Source of the DNA: Hyphomicrobiales bacterium
GTDB taxonomy: Bacteria > Pseudomonadota > Alphaproteobacteria > Rhizobiales > Ancalomicrobiaceae
Direction of reading: 5' to 3'
Length of the DNA stretch: 64,000 bases
NCBI GenBank assembly: GCA_021286855.1
Contig: JAJTBO010000016.1
Location: forward strand, 1 to 64,000
Below the pieces are notes generated by a model, which worked only from the letters and a program-made list of their open reading frames with translations, ran no database searches and was not told where the DNA came from. How positions within the stretch are numbered: position 1 is the first letter of the stretch; every line of letters starts with the position of its first letter. The translations under genes and the position numbers were made by a program. Below are positions 1-7,553 of the stretch, one piece after another.

Positions 1-184
1 TCGCATGGGACTTGCGGCCCTTGATGTCGGCGACGAAGCCGACGCCGCAGGCGTCACGGGTCTCGGCCGGGTCGAACATGCCCTGCGCCGGCGGCAGCGC
101 GTTCGCCGTGGTCGCGACCGGTTCCACGGTCGAGACGGCGTGGGCGGTCGAGCCCCGGGTTTCTTCCGACGAGATCCGTTCCAT
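1..184 (-). CDS. gltB: Glutamate synthase (NADPH) large subunit, N-terminal fragment
   Basis: Only the first 61 codons lie in the window; the gene continues beyond base 1. Translation from the ATG at 184 gives a 45-residue leader and then DACGVGFVADIKGRKSH. That motif is the start of the class II glutamine amidotransferase domain of GltB. In this family the propeptide is removed so that the Cys (here residue 46) becomes the N-terminal nucleophile that releases ammonia from glutamine. The ammonia is then used to aminate 2-oxoglutarate in the GS-GOGAT pathway. The divergent upstream region (185-663) must carry its promoter. The family call is firm; the leader length depends on the start chosen. 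Confidence 0.88.
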   Translation of the reverse strand, partial: MERISSEETRGSTAHAVSTVEPVATTANALPPAQGMFDPAETRDACGVGFVADIKGRKSHA

Positions 185-663
185 GGGATCCATCCTCGCT
201 TTGGGCGGCGTCCTCGCGACGCCGGCGACAAGGGTCGGCCCGTCGCCGCGCTCCGTCCTCCCGAACGAGGAGGGGGAGCCGACGCGAGCCGGGCTTTCGG
301 GAGGACTTCGTTCGCAAACCTCGGGCCGTAGACGGGTGGACGCCCGGTCGAGATCGCGAGAGGCGAAGGGCCTCCGTCGTCGTGACCTGCGAAAAACGCT
401 GTTTTCAGCCATTTTCCGTAGGTCTTCGAAAAATAGGTCAATAAGACTGACCTATTTCCTTCGAGCGGAAGATGGCAGAAATCCGCCCTTCTCGCAACCC
501 TTCCAATCTGCGTCGTCTGCCGCATCCGGTCGCAGGGGGCGGCCAAATTTCGGGCAGTCGCGGTCATTCGCGGAGCGGATCACAGAAATCGCGGAAATTC
601 GTTGGCCCTCGCCGAGGGCTTCGGCGAGGCTCTCCGGCATCGCACCACCGACGGAGATCGTCC
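185..663. other. Divergent intergenic region between gltB and the tautomerase gene
   Basis: 479 bases with no convincing gene. The middle (about 400-460) is AT-richer than the surroundings and contains a perfect inverted repeat listed separately. The flanks are GC-rich and look like leader sequence. An upstream in-frame ATG for the tautomerase (472) would add a basic, low-complexity extension and is not favoured. Confidence 0.6.
431..457. promoter_or_regulatory. Perfect inverted repeat, candidate operator
   Basis: AAATAGGTCA at 431-440 and its exact reverse complement TGACCTATTT at 448-457, separated by 7 bases. The 10-base arms lie in an AT-rich patch between two divergent genes. This is the size and symmetry expected of a dimeric helix-turn-helix regulator site. 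Which regulator binds, and whether it acts on gltB or on the tautomerase gene, is not known. Confidence 0.5.
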
Positions 664-1041
664 ATGCCGCTCGTTCGCATCGCCACCTTGAGAAACCGGA
701 CCGCGGAGGAGACGCGCCTCCTCGCGGATGGGGTCTACGACGCTCTGCGCGCCACCTTCGCCGTGCCGGAGGACGACCGGTTCGTCCTGGTCGATCGGCA
801 TGCCGAGAGCGGCTTCGCCTATGGCGCGACCTATATGGGCATGGAGCGGAGCGACGATCTGGTGATCGTGCAGATCACCTGCAACGACGGCCGCACGCTC
901 GATCAGAAGCGGGCGCTCTACGCCGCGATCACCGACAACTTCGGCCGCGCCGGCGTGGGGGCGGACGACGTCTTCATCAACCTCGTCGAGGTTCGGCGGG
1001 AAAACTGGTCGTTCGGCCGCGGCCTCGCGCAATACGCCTGA
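664..1041 (+). CDS. Tautomerase family protein (4-oxalocrotonate tautomerase-like)
   Basis: A 125-residue protein beginning MPLVRIATLRN. Tautomerases use a Pro at position 2, freed by removal of Met, as the catalytic base; Pro2 is present from this start, which is why the ATG at 664 is preferred. The length is about twice that of the 60-residue 4-oxalocrotonate tautomerases and fits the longer Tautomerase_2 type, in which one chain holds two beta-alpha-beta units. The substrate cannot be told from sequence. It is followed after 41 bases by the threonine aldolase gene and may be co-transcribed with it. An inverted repeat about 200 bases upstream may be its operator. Confidence 0.75.
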   Translation: MPLVRIATLRNRTAEETRLLADGVYDALRATFAVPEDDRFVLVDRHAESGFAYGATYMGMERSDDLVIVQITCNDGRTLDQKRALYAAITDNFGRAGVGADDVFINLVEVRRENWSFGRGLAQYA

Positions 1042-1082
1042 GGCGCTTGCCGTCGCCGACGGCGGGTGCGATGGTCCGCGCC

Positions 1083-2129
1083 ATGATCTTTTCTTCCGAC
1101 AATTGGGCCGGCGCCTGCGAGCCGGTGCTCGCCGCCCTCCTCGACGCCGGCCGCGCCGGTCCTGCGCCGGCCTATGGCGCGGACGAGGTCACGAAACGCC
1201 TGGAACGGCGCTTCTCGGATCTCTTCGAGCGCGACGTCGCCGTCCTCCTGGTCGCCACCGGCACCGCCGCCAACGCGTTGTCGCTCGCAGCGCTTGCGCC
1301 GCCCTGGGGGGCGGTGGTGGCGCACGAGGAGGCGCACGTGGCGGCCGACGAATGCGGCGCGCCGGAGTTCTTCACCGGCGCGCGGCTGCTGCGTTGGCCG
1401 GCGCGGCGGGGCAAGTTCGCGCCCGAGGATCTCGCCCGTCGGCTCGCGGACGCGCCGCGCGGTCTGCATCAGGGCGAACTTTCGGCGCTCTCGATCAGTT
1501 CGCCGAACGAATACGGTCTGGTCTGGACGTCGCAGGAGACGCGGGCGATCGCGGAGGTGGCGAAGGCGCACGGCCTGGCGCTGCATCTCGACGGCGCACG
1601 GTTCGCCAACGCGCTCGCCCGGCTCGGCTGCACGCCGGCGGAGGCGACCTGGAAGGCGGGCGTCGACGTGATGTCCTTCGGCGGCACCAAGGGCGGCTGT
1701 CTGATGGCCGAGGCGATCGTCGCCTTCGATCCCTCGCTCAGGGACAAGCTCGCCTACCTGCGCAAACGCGGCGCGCAGCTCGTCTCGAAACATCGCTTGA
1801 TCTCGGCGCAGTTCGAAGCCTGGCTCGCCGATGGTCTGTGGCTGCGGCTCGCGGCCCACGCCAACGCCATGGCCGAGGATCTCGCCTGGGCGCTGACCGC
1901 CGCGCCGGACGTGCGGCTCGCCTGGGAGCCGGAGGCGAACGAGGTCTTCGCCTTCATGAGCGAGGCGACGGCCGCGCGGCTGCGGGCCGGCGGGGCGCAT
2001 TTCTACGATTGGTCGACGGCGGCGCTCGCCGGCGAGGACGCGCCGCGCGACGGCGAGAAGCTGTGGCGGTTCGTGACGAGCTTCGCCACCCGTCCCGAGG
2101 ACGTGGCGGGCATCGCAGCGCTCGTGTGA
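1083..2129 (+). CDS. ltaE: Low-specificity L-threonine aldolase (PLP-dependent)
   Basis: A 348-residue fold-type I PLP enzyme of the beta-eliminating lyase/threonine aldolase family, splitting L-threonine or allo-threonine to glycine and acetaldehyde. Visible motifs are the GTAANALSL cofactor-phosphate loop (about residues 60-68), HLDGARFANA (168-177) with the Asp that contacts the PLP ring nitrogen, and SFGGTKGG with the Schiff-base Lys at 203. Length and motif order match the family. An alternative in-frame ATG at 1071 would add four residues. The stop codon abuts the stop of the convergent Dabb gene. Confidence 0.88.
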   Translation: MIFSSDNWAGACEPVLAALLDAGRAGPAPAYGADEVTKRLERRFSDLFERDVAVLLVATGTAANALSLAALAPPWGAVVAHEEAHVAADECGAPEFFTGARLLRWPARRGKFAPEDLARRLADAPRGLHQGELSALSISSPNEYGLVWTSQETRAIAEVAKAHGLALHLDGARFANALARLGCTPAEATWKAGVDVMSFGGTKGGCLMAEAIVAFDPSLRDKLAYLRKRGAQLVSKHRLISAQFEAWLADGLWLRLAAHANAMAEDLAWALTAAPDVRLAWEPEANEVFAFMSEATAARLRAGGAHFYDWSTAALAGEDAPRDGEKLWRFVTSFATRPEDVAGIAALV

Positions 2130-2417
2130 TCAGTCGACGACGAAGTCGGCGGCGATACGGAGTTCGCGTCGCGGCTTCACCGCGCCGATCGAGGCCTCGT
2201 AGCTCGGATGCGCCTTGTAGGCGGCGAGGGCCGCCTCGTCGGCGAACTCGCCGTAGACGACGAGGTCGACCTCCCGAGACCAGAAATCGCGCTTCAGATT
2301 GCGGCGAACCTCCAGCCGCAGGGCGTGCGGATTGGCTTCGAGCAGCCGCAGGCCCGCTTCGACGGCGTCGAGATCGTCCGTGTTCGGAACCGAGAAGAAG
2401 ACGATGTGACGGATCAA
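2130..2417 (-). CDS. Dabb (stress-responsive alpha/beta-barrel) domain protein
   Basis: A small ferredoxin-like-fold protein with the family start (M/L)IRHIVFFSV and the later YKAHPSYEA segment. Dabb proteins are dimeric barrels of about 95-110 residues, mostly of unknown role and sometimes stress-induced. I chose the TTG at 2417 because it lines up with the usual MIRH start and has GGAG nine bases upstream. An ATG at 2453 would give 107 residues with a non-conserved N-terminus. It ends directly against the threonine aldolase stop. Confidence 0.75.
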   Translation of the reverse strand: MIRHIVFFSVPNTDDLDAVEAGLRLLEANPHALRLEVRRNLKRDFWSREVDLVVYGEFADEAALAAYKAHPSYEASIGAVKPRRELRIAADFVVD

Positions 2418-2633
2418 GGCTCTGCGCTCCGTGAGGGCCGTCGGTGCGGACACGGCGACGTTCGGACCGGCGAAGGTCTAGCGCGTCGGCGGCGTCGACA
2501 CAAACGGTCCCGCAGAGACGGCGACGCCCCGCCGCACGGGGGGGGCGGCGAGGCGTCGGAAAACCGATCGGGGGGCGATCGGGGATCGCCGGCGGGCTCC
2601 GCGGGGGGAGGGCGGAGCCGGCCGGGGTCGCCG

Positions 2634-3128
2634 TCAGGCGGCGGCGACCGTCGGCGCGCTCTCGATCTTCGCCGAGGCGGGGGAGGCCTCGAGCGCCCCG
2701 CCGTCGGCGGGGTGGGCGATCGGGATGCGACGCGACTTCAGGGTCTCGGGGATCTCCCGGATGAGTTCGATGTGCAGCAGCCCGTTCTCGAGCCGCGCGC
2801 CCTGCACGATCACGTGATCGGCGAGCTGGAAGCGACGCTCGAAGCTGCGGGCGGCGATGCCGCGGTAGAGGAATTCGCCGGCCCCTTCGGTCCCGGCCTT
2901 CTCGCCCTTCACGGTGAGGACGTTCTCCTTCACCTCGAGGGTGAGCTCGCTCTCGCCGAAGCCGGCCACCGCCATGGTGATGCGATAGGCGTTCTCGGCG
3001 GTGCGCTCGATGTTGTAGGGCGGATAGGTCGGCTGAGCGGTTTCGTTCGCGCCGAGCGAATCCATCAGCGAGAAGAGACGATCGAAGCCCACGGTGGAAC
3101 GATAGAGGGGAGAGAAGTCGACGCGCAT
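2634..3128 (-). CDS. Hsp20/alpha-crystallin family small heat-shock protein (IbpA-like)
   Basis: A 164-residue protein starting MRVDFSPLYRSTVGFDRLF, the typical N-terminus of class A proteobacterial small heat-shock proteins. The alpha-crystallin domain (about residues 35-130) shows YNIERT, AVAGF and an LTLEVKENVLTVKGEK strand pair. A family-type ENGLLHIEL segment follows, and then a longer Ala/Pro-rich tail. It is a holdase that binds unfolding proteins in the cytoplasm and passes them to DnaK/ClpB. A strong AAGGAGG ribosome site precedes the ATG. A heat-shock sigma-factor promoter lies about 140 bases upstream. Confidence 0.93.
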   Translation of the reverse strand: MRVDFSPLYRSTVGFDRLFSLMDSLGANETAQPTYPPYNIERTAENAYRITMAVAGFGESELTLEVKENVLTVKGEKAGTEGAGEFLYRGIAARSFERRFQLADHVIVQGARLENGLLHIELIREIPETLKSRRIPIAHPADGGALEASPASAKIESAPTVAAA

Positions 3129-3270
3129 GGGATGTCCTCCTTGAAGTCGAGCGACATTGACGAGACTTCACGAACTTTCCACCCGGCGACCCGAGAACAC
3201 CAAGGTCCTCATTCGGCGTCGTCGCGCGGCGCGAAGTCTATTGCGGACCCTTCCGGCGTCCGCTCCAAGG

Positions 3271-3301
3271 ATCTGGGAAGCCGATCGAATGCTTTCAAGA
3301 G
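3271..3301 (-). promoter_or_regulatory. RpoH (sigma-32)-type promoter of the hsp20 gene
   Basis: Read on the minus strand, CTCTTGAA is followed by exactly 17 bases and then CCAGAT (-35 core at 3299-3294, -10 at 3276-3271). This fits the alphaproteobacterial RpoH pattern CNCTTGAA-N17-CCANAT as I recall it. It faces the hsp20 gene and would give a leader of about 135 bases before the ATG at 3128. A leader of that length suits a ROSE-type RNA thermometer, but I could not identify a convincing one by eye. Confidence 0.72.
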
Positions 3302-3439
3302 CCGGTTCGGCGAAATTTTCGGGAGAGGGCGTGGCGGCGCGGGTTCGGTTGTGGGGGGAGCGCGCGCGCGCTATGTCGGAGGAGGTCGCCCCCACGGGCG
3401 GACCGTTTCGGAAGAGGCGAAGCGGGAGACGCGACACCG

Positions 3440-4852
3440 ATGCCGGCGCTGGCCGAACTCGACGATCACCCCGACAATCCGATCCCGCCGCGCGCGGAAG
3501 CCGGAACGATCGCGGCCGCCGACGGACGGAGGCTGCGCTGGGCGCGTTTCGCGCCGGCCGGGCGGTCGTCGAAGGGCGTCGTGCTGATTCTCCAGGGTCG
3601 CGCCGAATTCATCGAACGCTGGTTCGAGACGGTGCGCGACCTGCAGGTGCGCGGCTTTCACGTCGTCGCCTTCGACTGGCGCGGGCAGGGCGGCTCGGAG
3701 CGTCTCGCCGGACATCCGCGCAAGGGCCACGTGCGCGACTTCCGCTCCTACGACTTCGACCTCGACGTGATCCTGCGCGAGATCGTCGCGCCGCTGCCGG
3801 GTCCGGTCTACCTGCTCGCCCATTCGACCGGCGGGCTCGTCGCCGTCGCCAACGCCGATCGGCTGGCCGGCGTCGTCCGCCGGGTGGTGATGACCGCGCC
3901 GTTCCTCGGCCTCGGCGACTTCGGGGCGCGGCCGGGGATCATCCGCGCGCTCGCCCGCGCGCTCAGGGCGATCGGCCTCGGTCGCGACTTCGTGCCGGGC
4001 GGCGGCGCCACCGCGATCCTGACCACGCCGTTTTCGAAGAACCGGCTGACCTCGGATCCCCGTCGCCTCGCCCGCGGCGCGGATCAGTCGTGGCGCCGTC
4101 CCGACATCGCGATCGGCTCGCCGTCGATCGGCTGGCTCGCCGCCGCCTTCGACGCGCAGGACCGCGCCTTCGAGGCCGACACGCTCGACGCCTGGCGGGC
4201 GCCGACCCTGGTCTTCGGCTGCGGCGAGGACGCCGTCGTCTCCAATGCGGCGATCGAACGGTTCGTCGCGCGGACCCGGGCGAGCGAGCTGATCATGGTG
4301 CCGGGCGCGCGGCACGAGCTGTTGAACGAACGCGACCGCTATCGGGAGCAGTTCTGGGCGGCCTTCGACGCCTTCGTGCCGGGCGAGGGCGCGCCGCCGC
4401 CGGTGGAGCTCGACGCGTCCGCGAAGGAGGCCGACGAACCAGCCGTCGCGCCGACCGGGACCGACGCGGTCGCTCCCGCGGCCGAGAGCGGGGCGAGCGT
4501 GGACGCCGCCCTGGTCGCCGTCGCAGCGGCGGCGGCGGTCGTTCTCGCCGAACCGGTCGAGCCGGAGGACCTCTCGGCCGAGACCGAAGTCGCGGCCGGG
4601 TCAGGCGACGGCGAGCAGGCGCAGGACCTCGTCGTGCAGGCAGGGATCGCCGGAGGCGACGACGCGGCCGCCGTCGGCGGCGGCGCCGCCGGTCCAGGAG
4701 GTGACGACGCCGCCGGCGCCCTCGATCACCGGAATGAGGGCGACGATGTCGTAGGGTTGCAGCCCGGCCTCGATCACGACGTCGGCGAAACCGGCGGCGA
4801 CCATGCAGTAGGCGTAGCAGTCGACCCCGTAACGGGCCAAGCGAACCCGTGA
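3440..4852 (+). CDS. Alpha/beta hydrolase (PldB/monoacylglycerol lipase-like) with unusual C-terminal extension
   Basis: A 470-residue reading frame. Residues about 20-315 form an alpha/beta hydrolase of the lysophospholipase/Hydrolase_4 type: FDWRGQGGSE, the nucleophile elbow AHSTGG (Ser129), a late Asp in FGCGEDAVV and His in GARHELLNE. The usual length is about 310-340 residues. After that the frame continues as an Ala/Glu/Pro-rich low-complexity stretch. Its last 83 codons (from 4601) run antisense to the conserved 3' end of hisN, so that part of the protein is dictated by hisN. Either the protein truly carries this tail or a frameshift has removed an earlier stop. The enzyme fold is clear; substrate unknown. 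Confidence 0.8.
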   Translation: MPALAELDDHPDNPIPPRAEAGTIAAADGRRLRWARFAPAGRSSKGVVLILQGRAEFIERWFETVRDLQVRGFHVVAFDWRGQGGSERLAGHPRKGHVRDFRSYDFDLDVILREIVAPLPGPVYLLAHSTGGLVAVANADRLAGVVRRVVMTAPFLGLGDFGARPGIIRALARALRAIGLGRDFVPGGGATAILTTPFSKNRLTSDPRRLARGADQSWRRPDIAIGSPSIGWLAAAFDAQDRAFEADTLDAWRAPTLVFGCGEDAVVSNAAIERFVARTRASELIMVPGARHELLNERDRYREQFWAAFDAFVPGEGAPPPVELDASAKEADEPAVAPTGTDAVAPAAESGASVDAALVAVAAAAAVVLAEPVEPEDLSAETEVAAGSGDGEQAQDLVVQAGIAGGDDAAAVGGGAAGPGGDDAAGALDHRNEGDDVVGLQPGLDHDVGETGGDHAVGVAVDPVTGQANP

Positions 4853-5398
4853 TTCGACCCGGTCGTAGGCCGGGCGCTCCTCGGCGTCGAACAGGGCCGG
4901 AGTGGTGGTGAACAGCACCGCATCTTCGATCCGCGCGCAGGCGCGCGCCGTCAGCGGGCGGTCGCCCTCCGGTCCGCGATACCAGGCGCGGCTCCCGTCG
5001 CCGGCGTAGCGTTCGCCGGTGAAGGGCTGCGCCATCATGCCGAGCGCTGGTCGTCCGCCCCGCTTCAGGCCGATCAGGGTGCCCCAGACCGGCAGGCCGG
5101 TAATGAAGGAGCGCGTCCCGTCGATCGGATCGAGCACCCAGACGTGTTCGGCGTCGAGACGTTCGGAGCCGTATTCCTCGCCGAGAATGCCGTGATCGGG
5201 ATGATGTGCGCCGATCAGCTCCCGCATCGCCGCCTCGGCGGCGCGGTCGGCGACGGTGACCGGATCGAAGGCGAGGCCGGCGAGTTTGTTCTCGACCGCC
5301 AGCCGAGATCGGAAATGCGGTCGGATCGCGGCGGAGGCGGCGTCGGCGAGCCGATCGAGAAAGGCGACGAGGTCGGCGGAAACGGGGAGGTCTGCCAT
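4601..5398 (-). CDS. hisN: Histidinol-phosphatase, inositol-monophosphatase family
   Basis: A 265-residue Mg-dependent phosphatase of the inositol monophosphatase superfamily. Motifs include GEEYGSE (metal Glu), WVLDPIDGTRSFITGLP (metal Asp residues) and LQPYDIVALIPVIEGAGG near the C-terminus. The FITGLPVWGTLIGL context is typical of HisN rather than SuhB or CysQ. HisN removes phosphate from L-histidinol phosphate in histidine synthesis, and alphaproteobacteria commonly use this type. The ATG at 5398 begins MADLPVSADLVAFLDRLAD; a longer frame upstream is basic low-complexity sequence and is rejected. Its last 252 bases overlap the convergent hydrolase frame. A small RNA gene lies just upstream on the other strand. 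Confidence 0.87.
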   Translation of the reverse strand: MADLPVSADLVAFLDRLADAASAAIRPHFRSRLAVENKLAGLAFDPVTVADRAAEAAMRELIGAHHPDHGILGEEYGSERLDAEHVWVLDPIDGTRSFITGLPVWGTLIGLKRGGRPALGMMAQPFTGERYAGDGSRAWYRGPEGDRPLTARACARIEDAVLFTTTPALFDAEERPAYDRVESRVRLARYGVDCYAYCMVAAGFADVVIEAGLQPYDIVALIPVIEGAGGVVTSWTGGAAADGGRVVASGDPCLHDEVLRLLAVA

Positions 5399-5539
5399 GA
5401 GCGGCTCCGATGGGCTGCGGTCGACGCGGTCAGGGATGCGCCGTCGCGGGCCAGGAGGCAAGCCCCCGGATCGGCGAGGGGCGGACGGGAGGGCTCGCCC
5501 CATTAAGACGAAAGTTTAAGGTGCAGTGCAAAAAGTCTC

Positions 5540-5568
5540 TTGACGAATTTTGCGATGCAAAATAGATT
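5540..5568 (+). promoter_or_regulatory. Sigma-70-type promoter of the small RNA
   Basis: TTGACG (5540-5545), a 17-base AT-rich spacer and TAGATT (5563-5568). This is close to the alphaproteobacterial housekeeping consensus (CTTGAC-N17-CTAGAT). Transcription would begin near 5575, just before the first hairpin of the RNA, and nothing in the window downstream on this strand needs it before the terminator at 5642-5676. Confidence 0.75.
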
Positions 5569-5574
5569 GAGTCC

Positions 5575-5676
5575 ATCACGGTCCGTTGCTCGCAACCCGA
5601 CCGTGGGCCCTTCTCGGGCGTTTCCTCCCTGATACCACTTTCGGGCCGCCGCCTTTCGCGCGCGGCCCGTTTTTTT
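5575..5676 (+). ncRNA. mmgR: suhB/mmgR-family (alpha-r8) trans-acting small RNA
   Basis: About 100 nucleotides with three parts. First is a hairpin with arms ACGGTC (5578-5583) and GACCGT (5599-5604), with an inner TTG/CAA pairing around CTCG. Next comes a single-stranded stretch containing TTTCCTCCCT (5621-5630). Last is a Rho-independent terminator. From memory, the TTTCCTCCCT stretch is the highly conserved unpaired element of the alphaproteobacterial suhB/mmgR RNA family. In Sinorhizobium MmgR is an Hfq-bound RNA that limits polyhydroxybutyrate accumulation. The position next to an inositol-monophosphatase-family gene also fits, since the family is named after suhB. The exact 5' end is inferred from the promoter. 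Confidence 0.82.
5642..5676 (+). terminator. Rho-independent terminator of the small RNA
   Basis: Stem arms CGGGCCGC (5642-5649) and GCGGCCCG (5662-5669) pair perfectly over 8 bases and are followed at once by seven T residues (5670-5676). Confidence 0.9.
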
Positions 5677-5710
5677 ACGTTGCGTCGCAACTGGTATGGC
5701 GAAAGGCCTC

Positions 5711-6601
5711 TCACTCGGCGGCGAGCGCGTCCGGGGTGACGAGCGATCGCCATTCGCGCGCCAGTTCGACGAAGATCCGGTCGAGGTCGGCGGCGAGGCG
5801 GCGGAAGCCGGCGGTGGGCTGCATCGTCGTCTCGTTCATGTAGAGCGCGCGCGCCATCTCGATCTGCAGAGCGTGGACGCCGCGCGCCGGCCAGCCGTAG
5901 TGCTCGGTGATGTAGCCGCCGGCGTAGGGCTTGTTGCGGGCGACGCGGTAGCCGGCTTCGCGGAACAGGGCGGAGACGAGATCGGTGAGGCGCGTATCGC
6001 AGCTCGTGCCGTTGCGGTCGCCGAGCACGATCTCGGCGCGCGGGTCGCCGACCGCCGGTTTCGGCAGCGCCGGCATCGAGTGGCAGTCGATCAGGATCGC
6101 CGCGCCGAAGCGGCCGTGCAGGCGATCGAGGGTCGCCGCGAGGGTGGCGTGGTAGGGACGCCACAGCCGGTCGATGCGGGCGAGGCCGTCTTCGATCGGG
6201 ATCGGGCCGCCATAGATCTCGTCGCGGTCGGAGACCAGACGCGGGATGGTGCCGAGCCCACTCGTCACCCGCGGCGAGGTGGTGTTGGCGCCGGCGGGCA
6301 GGCGGCCGGCGAACATCTTCGGGTCGAGCTCCAGCGCTTCGCGGTTGGCGTCGAGATAGGCGCGGGGGAAATGGGCGCGCAGCAGCGTCAACCCGCGCCC
6401 GACGGCGCCGGCGCAGAGCGCGTCGACGTGAGCGTCCTCGGAACGGCGGACGGTGCGTCGGTCGAGCCGGGTCTCGCGCAGGAAGTCCTCCGGATAGGCC
6501 GAACCGGAATGCGGCGAATCGATCAGGATCGGCGCGAGCGGACGATCGGGCGCATGGAGCTCGAACGGGGGGTGGTCGACGAAATCCCGTACGATCTTCA
6601 A
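5711..6601 (-). CDS. N-formylglutamate amidohydrolase family protein
   Basis: About 296 residues of the FGase family, zinc-dependent hydrolases that release formate from N-formyl-L-glutamate at the end of one histidine-degradation route. Family motifs are IDSPHSGSAYP near the N-terminus, AHFPRAYLDANRE, LIDCHSMP (metal ligands) and GGYITEHYG near the C-terminus. I prefer the TTG at 6601, which has a GAGAGGAGAGG ribosome site and leaves the usual short lead-in to SPHSG. The first ATG (6664) would add 21 Arg-rich residues. No hut genes are adjacent, so a role in histidine breakdown is not shown. It is divergent from cpdR, an arrangement I recall from other Hyphomicrobiales. Confidence 0.82.
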   Translation of the reverse strand: MKIVRDFVDHPPFELHAPDRPLAPILIDSPHSGSAYPEDFLRETRLDRRTVRRSEDAHVDALCAGAVGRGLTLLRAHFPRAYLDANREALELDPKMFAGRLPAGANTTSPRVTSGLGTIPRLVSDRDEIYGGPIPIEDGLARIDRLWRPYHATLAATLDRLHGRFGAAILIDCHSMPALPKPAVGDPRAEIVLGDRNGTSCDTRLTDLVSALFREAGYRVARNKPYAGGYITEHYGWPARGVHALQIEMARALYMNETTMQPTAGFRRLAADLDRIFVELAREWRSLVTPDALAAE

Positions 6602-6790
6602 CGCCTCTCCTCTCGTCGCTCGCCGCGCCGCCCGCAACGCAGTCGTTCGCCGGCGAGTTTGCATTCGGGCCTCGCTCCTGTCCACAATGGCGTCCGCGGG
6701 CCGGCGCGATCTTCGCATGGCGGGGGCCCGTTTCACCTGATGTTTACCTCGTGGGGGTCTCATGGAGCGGCTCGATCGAGAGGACTGGAC

Positions 6791-7168
6791 GTGACGAACA
6801 TGGACCCGATGGCGCGGATCATTCTGGCGGAAGACGACAACGACATGCGCCGTTTCCTGGCCAAGGCGCTGGTCAACGCCGGCTACGACGTGGTTTCCTA
6901 CGACAACGGCCGCTCGGCCTACGAACGCCTGCGCGAGGAGCCGTTCACGCTGCTCCTGACCGACATCGTGATGCCGGAGATGGACGGCATCGAACTGGCG
7001 CGCCGGGCGACCCAGCTCGATCCCGACCTCAAGGTGATGTTCATCACCGGCTTCGCCGCGGTGGCGCTCAATCCCGACAGCCAGGCGCCGAAGGAGGCGA
7101 AGATCCTGTCGAAGCCGTTCCACCTGCGCGATCTGGTGCGCGAAGTGGAGAAGCTGCTGGCCGCCTGA
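6791..7168 (+). CDS. cpdR: Single-domain response regulator CpdR
   Basis: A receiver domain with no output domain (125 residues from a GTG at 6791, which has AGGA six bases upstream; ATGs at 6800 and 6809 are also possible). It shows the acidic pair EDD, phospho-acceptor Asp58 in LLLTDIVMPEMDGIELARRA, Thr in MFITGFAAVALN and Lys in ILSKPFHLRDLV. The FITGFAAVALN and SKPFHLRDLV segments are characteristic of CpdR. Unphosphorylated CpdR acts as an adaptor that brings substrates, including cell-cycle regulators, to ClpXP; the CckA-ChpT phosphorelay switches it off. The kinase and ClpXP genes are not in the window. Confidence 0.93.
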   Translation: MTNMDPMARIILAEDDNDMRRFLAKALVNAGYDVVSYDNGRSAYERLREEPFTLLLTDIVMPEMDGIELARRATQLDPDLKVMFITGFAAVALNPDSQAPKEAKILSKPFHLRDLVREVEKLLAA

Positions 7169-7216
7169 GGTCGAAGCGTCGTTCCGACGAACTTTCCCAC
7201 AGGCGTCAGACGAGGC

Positions 7217-7245
7217 TTGCGGGCGGACGGAAACCCCGTTATAGA
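7217..7245 (+). promoter_or_regulatory. Probable promoter of tRNA-Val
   Basis: TTGCGG (7217-7222), a 17-base spacer and TATAGA (7240-7245), ending 44 bases before the mature tRNA 5' end. Spacing is optimal, and nothing else on this strand lies between it and the tRNA. Confidence 0.6.
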
Positions 7246-7289
7246 CCCCCTCGCCGCATCGATCCCGATGATGCGGCGCCGATTGGTTC

Positions 7290-7364
<75 letters not shown>

Positions 7365-7384
7365 TTCACCTCCGAGACACCGTG

Positions 7385-7409
7385 AAAAATCCGCTTCGGC
7401 GGATTTTTT
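7385..7409 (+). terminator. Rho-independent terminator after tRNA-Val
   Basis: AAAAATCCGC (7385-7394), loop TTCG and GCGGATTTTT (7399-7408), then one further T. The stem is perfect over 10 bases with a stable TTCG tetraloop, 20 bases after the tRNA. Confidence 0.88.
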
Positions 7410-7553
7410 CGTCTTTCGGGCCGGTGTCCGTATGGGCGTCGCTCGTTTCGGACGATCGACGACGATCGGGTGCGTTCGGCGCGGGAGCGCCGACGTGCCG
7501 TCATCGGACTGTGACAATCGCATCTTCGAATGTCGCGATCGAAGAGGTGGATC

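Noticed and set aside
5399..5710. Small protein frames in the hisN-FGase gap (for example 5586-5843)
   Set aside because: They overlap the small RNA and the FGase gene and lack ribosome sites.
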